Below are positions 1-11,772 of a DNA stretch of 58,305 nt, in pieces. The translations under genes were made by a program, and so were the position numbers. The stretch is from assembly GCA_049273855.1 (NCBI GenBank), contig JBASRN010000282.1:1-58305 (forward strand). Reading direction: 5' to 3'. Source of the DNA: Onstottus_B sp049273855. GTDB lineage: Bacteria > Acidobacteriota > Blastocatellia > UBA7656. Every line of letters begins with the position of its first letter. Position 1 is the first letter of the stretch. The notes under the pieces are model-generated. The model saw only the letters and a list, made by a program, of their open reading frames with translations, was not told the origin of the DNA and ran no database searches.

Positions 1-1056
1 CGATGAAGCGAGAACGGCCAGTGAATCCGCACCCCAAAGCGCCAGCACGACCCCGAGGGCCCCGCTCACCAATGCGAGCAATGCGCTTTCGGTTAGCATC
101 TGGCGCACAAGGCGCGCGCGACTCGCGCCCAGTGCCAGGCGGACGGCGATCTCTTTGCGCCGCGACGCTGCGAGCGCCAGCATCAAGTTGGCAACGTTTG
201 CGCAGGCGATCAACAGAACAAGGCCCACCGAGCCGAGCAGAATCAGCAGCACGGGTCGCGTGCTGCCGACTACGAATTGAGTCAGCGGAACCAGACGTAT
301 GCTGTGCTGGGTCTCCCCGGTTTTCTGCAGCCGCTCAGCAACCTCTTCGATTTCTGCGCGGGCTTGCGCCAAAGTGAGGCCCGGCCGCAACCGGCCGATC
401 ACGGTCATGAAGTGCAGCCCGCGCGGCGGCGCGGCCAGACGCAAGGGCATCCACACATCGCGGCTTTGCTCCGGTTGCTCGACCCCGGGCAACACGCCTT
501 TTACCCCAGGAGGCAACACGCCGATCACCGTGAAGCCTTGCCCACCAAGTGTGACGTTCTGCCCGAGCACTCCCGAGTCGCCGCCAAAGCGCCGCTGCCA
601 CAAGCTGTAGCCGAGGATCACGACTCGCTCTCCGCTTCGCGACTCTTCTTCAGGTTGAAAGTTGCGGCCGATCACCGGCTTCACTCCGAGCATGGGCAGC
701 AGGTTTGCCGAGACGCGCACGCCCAACAGTTGCTCCGGCTCGCCCTGACCCGTCAGGCTGTAGCTCGAGTTGAACGCGGCGGCGAGATCATCAAATGTTT
801 GGGTATGGTCCTTCCAATCGAGGTACTCGGGATACGACGCCGGAGTCTCTTCAGTTTGCTGAAGATCGCGAACCAGGACCAGTCGCTCCGGTTCGGGAAA
901 CGGCAGCGGCCGCAACAGCACAGCGTTGACCGCGCTGAAGATCGCGGTGTTCGCGCCGATGCCTAAGGCCAGCGTGACGATGGCGACCGCCGTAAATCCA
1001 GGCTGCTTCAGCATAAGTCGCGCCGCGTAGCGCAGATCTTGTAGAAGGTGGTTCAT
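1..1056 (-). CDS. ADOP-family ABC transporter permease (partial, C-terminus outside window)
   Basis: Reverse-strand reading frame stays open from an ATG at 1056 to the window edge, giving 352 residues of a protein that should reach about 800. It begins MNHLLQDLRYAARLMLKQ, followed by the first membrane helix (FTAVAIVTLALGIGANTAIF), a periplasmic MacB_PCD domain, and a second hydrophobic block near residue 275 with the ACANVANLMLA motif. These are hallmarks of the Acidobacteria-duplicated orphan permeases (ADOP) related to MacB/FtsX. A GAGGA Shine-Dalgarno lies just upstream. It follows a paralogue on the same strand after 111 bases, so the two are probably co-transcribed. Substrate unknown; such permeases usually lack an adjacent ATPase, and none is seen here. 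Confidence 0.9.
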   Translation of the reverse strand, partial: MNHLLQDLRYAARLMLKQPGFTAVAIVTLALGIGANTAIFSAVNAVLLRPLPFPEPERLVLVRDLQQTEETPASYPEYLDWKDHTQTFDDLAAAFNSSYSLTGQGEPEQLLGVRVSANLLPMLGVKPVIGRNFQPEEESRSGERVVILGYSLWQRRFGGDSGVLGQNVTLGGQGFTVIGVLPPGVKGVLPGVEQPEQSRDVWMPLRLAAPPRGLHFMTVIGRLRPGLTLAQARAEIEEVAERLQKTGETQHSIRLVPLTQFVVGSTRPVLLILLGSVGLVLLIACANVANLMLALAASRRKEIAVRLALGASRARLVRQMLTESALLALVSGALGVVLALWGADSLAVLASS

Positions 1057-1067
1057 GATTTGGTCCT

Positions 1068-1165
1068 CGGCTAGGTTTCTGGTTTCTGGTTTCTTGTTTC
1101 TGGTTCGTGAGTTGGGAGGCCACCGGACGCTTTCACTGCTCGAACCAGAAACCGCGAAACCAGAA
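1068..1165. repeat. GGTTTCT heptamer repeat with inverted half, copy 1
   Basis: The spacer between the two permease genes carries tandem GGTTTCT units at about 1074-1105 (one unit varies) and the complementary AACCAGAAACC-type units at about 1143-1164. Together they can fold into a long imperfect hairpin. The same arrangement recurs upstream of the second permease. Confidence 0.7.
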
Positions 1166-1167
1166 AG

Positions 1168-3564
1168 CTATTCGTATCTCAATGCGATCATCGGGTCTAC
1201 CTTTGTTGCCCGGCGAGCTGGAACGAAACAGGCTGCCAGAGCCACACCTGCCAGCAGCAACGAGATGATCGCAAAGGTTACCGGATCGGTGGCGCTCACC
1301 CCGAACAGCAAACTCGACATGACACGCGTCAAACCGAACGCTGCCGCCAGACCCAGGACCACTCCAATTGCCGTGAGAACGAACCCTTGCCTCAACACCA
1401 GCGCCACCACGCTTCTTCGATTGGCTCCAAGCGCCATGCGCACGCCGATTTCGTGAGTGCGCTGCGTGACCGAGTAACTCGTCACGCCGTAGATTCCCAC
1501 CGCGGCCAGTGTTAACGCGACCGCGGCAAACAGTCCCAGCAAAGCCATGTTGAATCGCTGCTCGGCAAGCGATGCCGCCATCACCTCCGTCATGCTTTTG
1601 ACCCTGGTAACAGGGATCTGCGAATCGACGGTCCAAACCTGGCTCTTCACCTGAGCAAGCAGCGCGGACTGATCGGCGTTGCTGCGGATCACAAGCGTCA
1701 TCCATCGTTTCCACGGCTGGTCCTGCTGCTCGTACGCGGTGTAGGCCGCGGGTTGCTCGGCGACTTGGAACCCGAAGTGCCTCACGTCCCCGACAATGCC
1801 AACAATAGTGATCCACTTCGGTTCATTTCCGCGTGCCCACCTGAAGCGTGCTCCGATCGGCTCCTGATTCGGAAAGTACTGGCGAGCCATGCTCTGGTTG
1901 ATAACGGCAACCATCGGCGCTTCCGGTCTGTCTTGCACCGAAAAAGCCCGCCCGGCAAGCAGCGGAATCCCCATCGTCGTGAAGTAATCGCCGGCAACGG
2001 AACGAGTCATAAGCTCCGGCTCATCGCCGGGCGCCATCGGGTCGCGTCCCTCGATGATGAAATTGTGGGTCAGCCAGTCGCTGCTCATCGGAAGCTCGCT
2101 GATCATCGCTGCCTGAACACCCGGAAGCGAGTTCACCGATTCGAGCACTCGCTGGCGAAACACCATTTGCTTGGGGATTTCGCGATAGCGCGACTCCGGC
2201 AACTCGACCCGCATCGTAAGCAGGTTAGCCGTGTTGAAGCCCGGATCGACTGATTGCAGTTGCCGGAAGCTCCTGATAAGCAGCCCCGCGCCTATCAGCA
2301 ACACCAACGCAAGCGCAATCTCCGACACCACCAGAAAGCTGCGTGCCCGATGGCTTGCCGCGCCGCCTGTCGCGCCACGGCCTCCCTCCTTTAGCGCCTC
2401 ATTCAGGTTGAGCCGGGTTGCGGAAAGCGCCGGGAGGAGCCCGAACACAAGCCCGGTCGCAACCGAAACTGAGAGCGTAAACGCGAGCACTCGCATGTCG
2501 ATTCCGATCTCCGAGAGCCGCGGTAGATTCGCCGGCTTAAGCGCCACCAGCAGGTCGATGCCCCACATCGCCAGCAGCAACCCGGCGGCTCCTCCGATCA
2601 CGGATAGCAAAACGCTTTCGGTCAGCATCTGCCTGACAAGCCGCCCCCTTCCCGCTCCGAGCGCAGCGCGCACAACGAACTCCTGCTCGCGCGAAGCTGC
2701 GCGGGCGAGCAACAAGTTTGCGAAGTTCGCGCAAGCGATCAACAGCACCAATCCGACTGCGCCGAGCAACACAAACAACGCCGTTCTGGTGTTGCCGACA
2801 ACGCGCTCGTGAAGCGCGACAAAAACAGTCCGCCGGTCCTTGTTCTCGGCCGGTTCTTTCTCCGAGAGCCATCGGTCAATACCTTCCATCTCGGCTCGAG
2901 CCTGATCGAGGGTTGTGCCTTGCTTGAGCTTGAGAAAGGTGCGCAGAAAATGTACGCCGCGGAACTTTGCTGCCACCGGGTTCACTACACGCACAGCCGC
3001 CCACAGGTCGGGTTCTTGCTGAGGCATTGTGAAATTGGGCGGCATCACGCCGATGATGGTGTAGCTGTTTCCGCTAAGCGGAACGGTTTTGCCGATGACC
3101 CCGGCGTCGCCCGCGAAGTGCCGCTGCCAGAAAGCGTGACTGAGGACGACTACGCGCTCCCCGCCAAAGCGGGCTTCTTCAGCCGAGATCGTGCGGCCTA
3201 TCGCAGCCTTCACACCGAGCGCGTCGAACAGGTCTTCGTTGCAGAGCGCGGCTTGCACCTGGACTGGCTCGGCTTCTCCGGTGAAGTCGAGCGCTTGCAG
3301 AACGGAGCCGCCCAAAAACTCGAACGCCTGGCTCTGAGCCTTGATGTCGTCCATATCGGGCACCGACTGATTGGATCTCATGGTAACCAGCCGCTGGGAG
3401 TCGGGGTAAGGCAGCGGCCGCAGCAATACTGCATTCACCACGCTGAAGATCGCGGTGTTAGCTCCAACCCCGAGCGCCAGGGTGATGATAGCGATCAACG
3501 TGAACCCGGGCCGCTTGAGCAGCAACCGGGCCCCGAAATGTAGATCCTTTAGCAACGTCTCCAT
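1168..3564 (-). CDS. ADOP-family ABC transporter permease (MacB/FtsX-like)
   Basis: A complete 798-residue permease. It starts METLLKDLHFGARLLLKR with a GGAGG Shine-Dalgarno eight bases upstream. Two MacB_PCD periplasmic domains alternate with FtsX-type membrane blocks: one helix at about residues 18-40, three helices around 265-400, a second extracytoplasmic domain at about 430-640, and a last three-helix FtsX domain near 680-790 ending ALRYE. This duplicated layout and length are typical of ADOP proteins. It probably exports a substrate or transmits force to an envelope partner, but no ATPase or membrane-fusion gene is adjacent. Paralogue and likely operon partner of the truncated gene downstream of it. 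Confidence 0.93.
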   Translation of the reverse strand: METLLKDLHFGARLLLKRPGFTLIAIITLALGVGANTAIFSVVNAVLLRPLPYPDSQRLVTMRSNQSVPDMDDIKAQSQAFEFLGGSVLQALDFTGEAEPVQVQAALCNEDLFDALGVKAAIGRTISAEEARFGGERVVVLSHAFWQRHFAGDAGVIGKTVPLSGNSYTIIGVMPPNFTMPQQEPDLWAAVRVVNPVAAKFRGVHFLRTFLKLKQGTTLDQARAEMEGIDRWLSEKEPAENKDRRTVFVALHERVVGNTRTALFVLLGAVGLVLLIACANFANLLLARAASREQEFVVRAALGAGRGRLVRQMLTESVLLSVIGGAAGLLLAMWGIDLLVALKPANLPRLSEIGIDMRVLAFTLSVSVATGLVFGLLPALSATRLNLNEALKEGGRGATGGAASHRARSFLVVSEIALALVLLIGAGLLIRSFRQLQSVDPGFNTANLLTMRVELPESRYREIPKQMVFRQRVLESVNSLPGVQAAMISELPMSSDWLTHNFIIEGRDPMAPGDEPELMTRSVAGDYFTTMGIPLLAGRAFSVQDRPEAPMVAVINQSMARQYFPNQEPIGARFRWARGNEPKWITIVGIVGDVRHFGFQVAEQPAAYTAYEQQDQPWKRWMTLVIRSNADQSALLAQVKSQVWTVDSQIPVTRVKSMTEVMAASLAEQRFNMALLGLFAAVALTLAAVGIYGVTSYSVTQRTHEIGVRMALGANRRSVVALVLRQGFVLTAIGVVLGLAAAFGLTRVMSSLLFGVSATDPVTFAIISLLLAGVALAACFVPARRATKVDPMIALRYE

Positions 3565-3588
3565 GATTCCTCCGAAGGACGGCTTCTA

Positions 3589-3668
3589 GTTTCTGGTTTC
3601 TGGTTTCTGGTTTCTGGTTGAGACCACCAGTCGAAAGCGACAAACCAGAAGCCGAAACCAGAAACCAG
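3589..3668. repeat. GGTTTCT heptamer repeat with inverted half, copy 2
   Basis: Over four uninterrupted copies of GGTTTCT run from about 3589 to 3619, followed after about 20 bases by inverted units (AAACCAGAAGCC, GAAACCAGAAACCAG) up to 3668. It can form a hairpin and sits directly upstream of the second permease gene. Same family as the copy near 1.1 kb. Confidence 0.75.
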
Positions 3669-3693
3669 TGGAGTGTAACGGATGAATTGCTAG

Positions 3694-3783
3694 CATGTAC
3701 GGGCGGCTCTCCGTGGCCGCCCCTTCTTTGCGCACGGCACTTTTGGCCAAAGAGGGGCGGCCACGGAGAGCCGCCCGTACATG
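3694..3783. repeat. Perfect 31-bp inverted repeat (palindromic element)
   Basis: Arms 3694-3724 and 3753-3783 are perfect reverse complements, each containing TACGGGCGGCTCTCCGTGG or its complement, separated by a 28-base loop. It lies between divergently transcribed genes. There is no run of T after either arm, so it is more like a dispersed palindromic element than a terminator. A related, shorter hairpin with the same TGTACGGG entry sequence lies at 14967-14993. Confidence 0.85.
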
Positions 3784-3919
3784 AGCACAACCGTGTGCCC
3801 ACTAGCAAAGCGATTGTTACAAGCCACTAGTTTACCTCCGTTGATCGCTTGGGCAATCCGCAAACGATTGCTGGCGATCCGGTATTGGATGGCTTTGATT
3901 TGGACTTGCAGGATATTTG

Positions 3920-6850
3920 GTGATCAACGCAAACAAGGACTACCGGGCAGAATTAGACTCGATTCTTCCTCTTGTCGAGAAGCCGGCTCGTTACGTAGGC
4001 GGCGAATGGAACGCCGTCCATAAGACACCGGGCGCGATCCTCACCCGCATCGCCCTGTGCTTCCCCGACACTTATGAAATCGGCATGAGCCATCTCGGCT
4101 TGAAGATTCTCTACGGTCTGCTCAACAAACCCGAAGGCTGGGCGGCTGAACGAGTCTACGCGCCGTGGCCCGACATGGAAGCCCGGCTCAGAGAGCGCGG
4201 CATCCCGCTGCTCTCGCTTGAAAGCTTCACTCCGCTTTCGCGTTTCGATGTTGTTGGCTTTTCGCTTCAGTACGAGCTGACTTATACCAATGTGCTGACG
4301 ATGCTCGATCTGGGCGGTATCCCGCTTCATACGCGAGATCGCACGCTGGACGATCCGCTTGTAATCGCCGGAGGCCCGACCGTCTATTCATCCGAGCCTA
4401 TCGCCGACTTCATCGACGTGGTTGTGATCGGCGATGGCGAAGAAGCTTTTCCAGATCTTGTATCGAAGTACGTGGAACTGCGGGATTCGGATCTCGATCT
4501 GTCGCGCGAGCAGATAGTTCGGGAGCTTGCTCAAATCGAGGGTATGTACGTGCCGTCGCTCTACGCGACCTCGATCAGTCCGCATCACGGTTTGCTCGTC
4601 GTGGACAAACCCGAAGACCCGGACATCCCGTTCCCAATTCGGCGACGAATCGTTTCGGACATAAACGCCTTTCCGTTTCCATCCGACTCGCCGGTGCCGA
4701 TGATCGAAGCCGTGCACGACCGCATGGCGCTCGAGATCGCGCGCGGCTGTGTGGACGGCTGCCGCTTCTGTCAGGCGGGCACGATCTATCGACCGGTGCG
4801 CGAACGCGACCCGAAGCAAATCGTCGACACGCTGATCGCGGGCATCGAGAATGGAGGCTACGACGAGACGAGTCTGACTTCGCTCTCAACCGCCGACTAC
4901 ACATGTCTGGAGCCGCTGGTCAAGATGCTGGGCGCGGAGCTTGAGCGTCGCAAAGTGAGCTTCTCCGTCTCGAGCCTGCGCGCGTCGGGCGTGACCGAGT
5001 CGCTGGCGCGCGAAATAGCCAAGGTGCGCAAGACCGGCTTCACGATCGCTCCCGAAGCCGGCACTCAGCGGATGCGCGATGTGATAAACAAGAACATTAC
5101 CGAGCAAGACGTGATGAACTCGTGCACGGTTGCGTTTGAAGAGGGCTGGTCGGCGATGAAAATGTACTTCATGATCGGGCTGCCGACCGAAACCGAGGAG
5201 GACGTGCAAGGCATCGCGGAGCTTGGGCGCAAGGTTCGCGAGCTTGGAAAGAGCAGGTTCAACAAGCACGTCAAAGCCACTTGTTCGGCTTCGTACTTCG
5301 TGCCGAAGCCTCATACGCCGTTCCAGTGGTGCGCGCAAGAGGACATCGACTCTATCAAACGCAAGCAGCGAATGCTGAAAGAGATGGGCCGCCGCTACCG
5401 AATCGACGTCAAAGTGCATCACGCGGAATCGTCGCTGCTGGAAGGCGTAATCTCGCGCGGCGACCGGAATCTTTGCAAGGTGATCGAGCGCGCCTGGCGC
5501 CAGGGCTGCCGCTTCGATGGCTGGACCGATCACTTCGACTTCGCAAAATGGATGCAAGCTTTTAAGGACGAAGGCGTCGAGATCGAACCTTATCTTCGTG
5601 AGCTTCCGGTGCGGGAGTTTGACAAGCCGGGCGCGCCGCTCGTTCAGATGGTGTGGGACCACCTGGACACGTTGGTCAAGCGAGAGTTCAACGCACGCGA
5701 GTACACCAAGGGGATCAAGGCGAAGATTTCACCGCCGTGCGAGCTGCCGGTTAAGGTGATCGACGGAAGACCGACGGCGATTGCTCCGTCTAACGAAGAC
5801 TTCGAGCGAGTCGCGTCGCAGCCCCTGCTTTGTTACGCGTGCGGGCTCGAATGCGACCTGACCATTTCGCGAGAGCATCTGAAGAAGGCTTACGCGATGC
5901 ACGAGGCGGTTCGCACCTATCAGGAGCGTATTGCCCCGGTCCAGGAGTTGGTCGAGCGCCCGCTCGTTCAATTGGGCAGAGTAACCGGCGAGCAAGGGAG
6001 CGGAGTGGCAGCGGAACAGAGGAGCAGGGGCGTGCAGGGAACTACCCGTGCCCCTCTGCTCTCCGGCCCCCCCGCCACGCTTTTTCGCTATCGCGCATCA
6101 TTCGCCAAAGGCGAGCAGGTGAAGTATCTTTCACATCTCGACCTCACGCGAGCATTGCCTCGCGCCTTCCGGCGTGCGAAGATCAGGCTTGGCTACAGCC
6201 AGGGATTTCATCCGATGCCACTGATTCAATACGGCCCCGCGCTTGGCGTCGGGACTGTGGGCGAGAACGAGTTGATAGATTTCGATTCGGCGGACGCGTT
6301 GGATGAGAACGATTTTCTTGATCGAATCAACGCGGTGTTGCCTGAAGGGCTACGCTTCAACTCAGTTGAGCGCCTGATGCTGGGCGCGCAGTCGCTGATC
6401 AAGGAAGTCAACCGCGCCCAGTACTACGTCGCGGTGGATGCGGCTGAAATCGCCGCAGCATTGCAAAGAAATCGCTCCGCTCGGCCCGAGTTAGCGGGGG
6501 CGGGAGACGATGAAGTTCACAGCAGGCTGACGGAAGAGTTTTTGGCGCGCGAGTCGTGCGTTATCGAACGAGTTCGCAAGGACAAGCGCCAAACGGTCGA
6601 TGTCAGGCGCTACACGCAGCGATTGCGGTTTCACAGCGAGCGCCGCAGCCTGGAGATAGTCACCGAGGTTTCACCCAACGGCGGCGTGAAGCCGATTGAA
6701 GTTCTAGCCGCGGTTTACGGGTTGGAGATAGGAGAGATGCTTGCCCTCAGTTCGCGCGTGCGGCGAATGCGTTTGTTTGCGGAGCCTCATACGAGCTACG
6801 CGACGCAATCGAGTCAGGAACGGACCGCCGCCCGGTTGAGTGTGCAGTAA
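3920..6850 (+). CDS. B12-binding/radical SAM protein (TIGR03960) fused to radical SAM-associated DUF2344 (TIGR03936)
   Basis: A 976-residue protein. The N-terminal 270 residues form a cobalamin-binding-type Rossmann domain (FPDTYEIGMSHLGLKILYGL, VIAGGPTVYSSEP). A radical SAM core follows with the CX3CX2C cluster motif GCVDGCRFCQAG near residue 277. After a further cysteine-rich element (LCYACGLECDL) and a low-complexity linker near 690-715 comes a TIGR03936/DUF2344 domain (KYLSHLDLTRALPRAFRRAK, GYSQGFHPMP). The two parts are often separate neighbouring genes; here they are one polypeptide. The GTG at 3920 is preferred over TTG 3917 because AGGA at 3910-3913 leaves only three bases before the TTG. 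The rng-type gene follows, as is common for this family. The reaction is not known; a role in RNA modification is only suggested by context. Confidence 0.9.
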   Translation: MINANKDYRAELDSILPLVEKPARYVGGEWNAVHKTPGAILTRIALCFPDTYEIGMSHLGLKILYGLLNKPEGWAAERVYAPWPDMEARLRERGIPLLSLESFTPLSRFDVVGFSLQYELTYTNVLTMLDLGGIPLHTRDRTLDDPLVIAGGPTVYSSEPIADFIDVVVIGDGEEAFPDLVSKYVELRDSDLDLSREQIVRELAQIEGMYVPSLYATSISPHHGLLVVDKPEDPDIPFPIRRRIVSDINAFPFPSDSPVPMIEAVHDRMALEIARGCVDGCRFCQAGTIYRPVRERDPKQIVDTLIAGIENGGYDETSLTSLSTADYTCLEPLVKMLGAELERRKVSFSVSSLRASGVTESLAREIAKVRKTGFTIAPEAGTQRMRDVINKNITEQDVMNSCTVAFEEGWSAMKMYFMIGLPTETEEDVQGIAELGRKVRELGKSRFNKHVKATCSASYFVPKPHTPFQWCAQEDIDSIKRKQRMLKEMGRRYRIDVKVHHAESSLLEGVISRGDRNLCKVIERAWRQGCRFDGWTDHFDFAKWMQAFKDEGVEIEPYLRELPVREFDKPGAPLVQMVWDHLDTLVKREFNAREYTKGIKAKISPPCELPVKVIDGRPTAIAPSNEDFERVASQPLLCYACGLECDLTISREHLKKAYAMHEAVRTYQERIAPVQELVERPLVQLGRVTGEQGSGVAAEQRSRGVQGTTRAPLLSGPPATLFRYRASFAKGEQVKYLSHLDLTRALPRAFRRAKIRLGYSQGFHPMPLIQYGPALGVGTVGENELIDFDSADALDENDFLDRINAVLPEGLRFNSVERLMLGAQSLIKEVNRAQYYVAVDAAEIAAALQRNRSARPELAGAGDDEVHSRLTEEFLARESCVIERVRKDKRQTVDVRRYTQRLRFHSERRSLEIVTEVSPNGGVKPIEVLAAVYGLEIGEMLALSSRVRRMRLFAEPHTSYATQSSQERTAARLSVQ

Positions 6851-7234
6851 GTTGTTTGTCGGTTTTGAGCGCGAGACTCCGTACGACGAGGTTCTGCTCG
6901 CTGCTGACAACTACAATTGTTTGAGCTTTGTGCTGAATAGAAGCACGGTAAGTTTGAAAAATCGCCTCGCGTGCGCGGCCCTAAGCGCCGTCAGTCAAAA
7001 GCAGCGGGACGAGCGCCATCGCTTTCTTAGTGGGTCGGCAAGTGTCTGACCAGACGCGCAATGAAGCGCGTCTCGGGGCTGTTCGAGCTCCGCCGGGCAC
7101 TCGTTTAGTTTTGAACCAAGGTTCAGGGCGCGTTCTCCCACTCGGAAAGCTCCGAGCGAACAGGTTTGGAATATAAGCAATCCTGAAGCCTGCCTTCTTA
7201 CCTGCCTGCGGCACTACCACTACCAGGAGAATTC
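6851..7234. other. Intergenic region upstream of the RNase E/G gene
   Basis: A 384-base stretch without a convincing gene; the short open frames have no Shine-Dalgarno or family resemblance. It probably contains the rng promoter and leader. A small hairpin (CTCGGA, loop AAGC, TCCGAG) lies at 7141-7156, and an AGGAGA Shine-Dalgarno at 7225-7230 precedes the start codon. RNase E/G genes elsewhere can be autoregulated through their leaders, but nothing here proves it. Confidence 0.5.
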
Positions 7235-10180
<2,946 letters not shown>

Positions 10181-10222
10181 ATACTCCGCGAAGGTTGTCC
10201 CGATCGTCGGTAGAGCGAGCAT

Positions 10223-10253
10223 GGAACAGGGCGCGAACCCCGCGCCCTGTTCC
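10223..10253 (+). terminator. Strong hairpin after rng, likely terminator
   Basis: Perfect 13-base-pair GC-rich stem (10223-10235 with 10241-10253, arm GGAACAGGGCGCG) and a five-base loop, 42 bases past the rng stop. There is no clear T-tract (CGCTAAT follows), so termination may be partial or need other factors. Confidence 0.6.
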
Positions 10254-10372
10254 CGCTAATATCGCTTGAAGCACCGGGTTTTGAAAGAACACGGTGGGTT
10301 GTGATAGATTCACACGCTCAGAAACCAGAGGTCCGAACCGGGAAATACTTAACGCTCCGAAAAGGACTAATC

Positions 10373-10894
10373 ATGAGAAGCAAAGAGATCATCTTTGTGT
10401 TGATGCTCGCACTCTCGGTTGTTTCGTGCGGATCGACTGAAGAGAAGCAGAGCACTGCAGCAACGCCGCAGGCCACCCCTGAAGTCAAAGACCAGGATGG
10501 CCGCACCCCGCTGCTGCGTGCTATTGATAGCGGAGATACCGAGGCCGCCCGGAAACTCGTTGCGGACGGCGCCGACGTGAATGCTGAATCCTCGAGCGGC
10601 GTGACGCCATTGATGAACGCGGCCGGCTCCGGCCAGAAGGAACTCGTCGAGCTGTTGATTGCCAGGGGCGCGGACGTAAATCACAAGACATCCGGTAACT
10701 ACACTTCGCTAATGGCGGCTTCACTTGTGGGACAGACCGAGATCGTCAGGATCTTACTAAATGCTGGCGCGGATCCAACCGTCAAAGACAACGGCGGGAG
10801 GACGGCGGCAACATACGCACAAGAGAAAGAGCACGCTGAGATTGCAGCGATGCTCAAGCAAAAGAGCGCTGAATCAACCGCTGGCAAGAAATGA
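10373..10894 (+). CDS. Ankyrin-repeat lipoprotein
   Basis: 173 residues. The ATG at 10373 is chosen because AAGGAC lies just upstream and it yields a proper lipoprotein signal: basic MRSKE, hydrophobic stretch, lipobox LSVVSC with the lipidated Cys near position 20. After a Ser/Thr/Pro linker come about four ankyrin repeats (DGRTPLLRAIDSGDTEAARK, GVTPLMNAAGSGQKELVELL, YTSLMAASLVGQTEIVRILL, GRTAATYAQEKEHAEIAAML), filling the rest of the protein. Probably anchored in the outer or inner membrane facing the periplasm and acting in protein-protein contacts; partner unknown. It stands alone behind the rng terminator. Confidence 0.85.
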   Translation: MRSKEIIFVLMLALSVVSCGSTEEKQSTAATPQATPEVKDQDGRTPLLRAIDSGDTEAARKLVADGADVNAESSSGVTPLMNAAGSGQKELVELLIARGADVNHKTSGNYTSLMAASLVGQTEIVRILLNAGADPTVKDNGGRTAATYAQEKEHAEIAAMLKQKSAESTAGKK

Positions 10895-10980
10895 CCGGCC
10901 CGAAGAAACAAACAACATAGATCAAGTTGGCGGCCAGACCGGGCATTTCGAAGCCGATGTGAGGCTAACAACGGGGGCAA

Positions 10981-11454
10981 ATGATGAGCAAGAAGAAAAA
11001 GAATAAGAAATCCAGCCACGAAGACGCGACGTTGATCTTGAAGCTTTATGAGCTGCGGCGCGACGAGAAGCTTCGCGAGGCGCGCGACTGGTTTGCCAGA
11101 CAGTTTTTCCCAGAATCGATCGATGACTTCAAGGCCGTATTCGCGCCGGGCAGCCCTCACAACGCGCACTTCAGAATGGTTGTCTCTTACTGGGACATGG
11201 CGGCGTCATTCGCGGTGTCGGGCGCGCTCGATCCCTACCTGCTGTTGGAATCGTCCGGCGAGATGTGCCTGGTTTGGGCTAAGCTGGAGAAGTTTATCGC
11301 GCAGATACGGGAAGAGTCGCGGTTGCCGGAGTACCTGCGAAACATCGAGGCCGTAATCAACACGGTTGACTGGGCGCCGGAGCGGGTGCGATGGGTCCAG
11401 AAACGGTTCTCGGCGTTCCGCGAACAATCGACGCAGGCCGCGGCGGGAAGTTAG
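10981..11454 (+). CDS. Conserved hypothetical protein, cytoplasmic, helical
   Basis: 157 residues starting MMSKKKKNKKSSHEDATLIL; either of two adjacent ATG codons may be used, behind a GGGGGC purine run. A lysine-rich head is followed by a mostly helical body with many Trp and Phe residues (ARDWFARQFFPESIDDFKAV, VSYWDMAASFAVSGALDPYL). No signal peptide, membrane segment or metal motif is seen. The body recalls small helical acidobacterial proteins of the DUF4760 type, but I cannot confirm this. It starts 86 bases after the ankyrin lipoprotein and might be co-transcribed with it. Confidence 0.65.
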   Translation: MMSKKKKNKKSSHEDATLILKLYELRRDEKLREARDWFARQFFPESIDDFKAVFAPGSPHNAHFRMVVSYWDMAASFAVSGALDPYLLLESSGEMCLVWAKLEKFIAQIREESRLPEYLRNIEAVINTVDWAPERVRWVQKRFSAFREQSTQAAAGS

Positions 11455-11463
11455 CCAGGTTCG

Positions 11464-11585
11464 AATGGTTTCTCTGCGTAGCCTCTACGCCTGTGCGTCA
11501 CCGCGGTTAGTTAGCATCGAATTCCCGCTAACCGCGGAGGCGCCGAGATGCAGAGAAAACAGGAGAGAGGAAGTTAGGACACCAT
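11464..11585 (-). repeat. Palindromic repeat family A, full copy 1
   Basis: A roughly 120-base element with imperfect inverted arms containing TTTCTCTGCG, CCGCGGTTAGTTAGCATCGA, CGCTAACCGCGGAGG and GCAGAGAAAA. Its outer flank GAAGTTAGGACACCAT is the reverse complement of the left flank ATGGTGTCCTAACTTC of the copy at 19.3 kb, so the unit has defined ends and lies in inverse orientation here. Other copies are at 19.3 and 55.3 kb and a half copy at 14.5 kb. Confidence 0.8.
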
Positions 11586-11772
11586 CCGCCGCGGAACTGA
11601 CGGTTTTCGGATTCGGGTTAACCTTGAACGCGTGCTGCGCAGGGTTGTAAGATACCCCGCGTGCCGCCCTCCTCGGCGCCGCTAAAGCTCCCAACTAATC
11701 AAGGCCGGTTAAGCCATTGCGTTGCATGCTGGATCTGACTGGCAATCGCCTGGCCGGGCCTCGGAGTACCGA

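Noticed and set aside
4886..5662. 258-residue open frame opposite the radical SAM gene
   Set aside because: Antisense to a well-conserved enzyme and without recognisable motifs.
11464..11585. Repeat A copies as a CRISPR array or terminator
   Set aside because: Copies are single and far apart, have no spacers between them, and lack T-tracts; they are dispersed palindromes.
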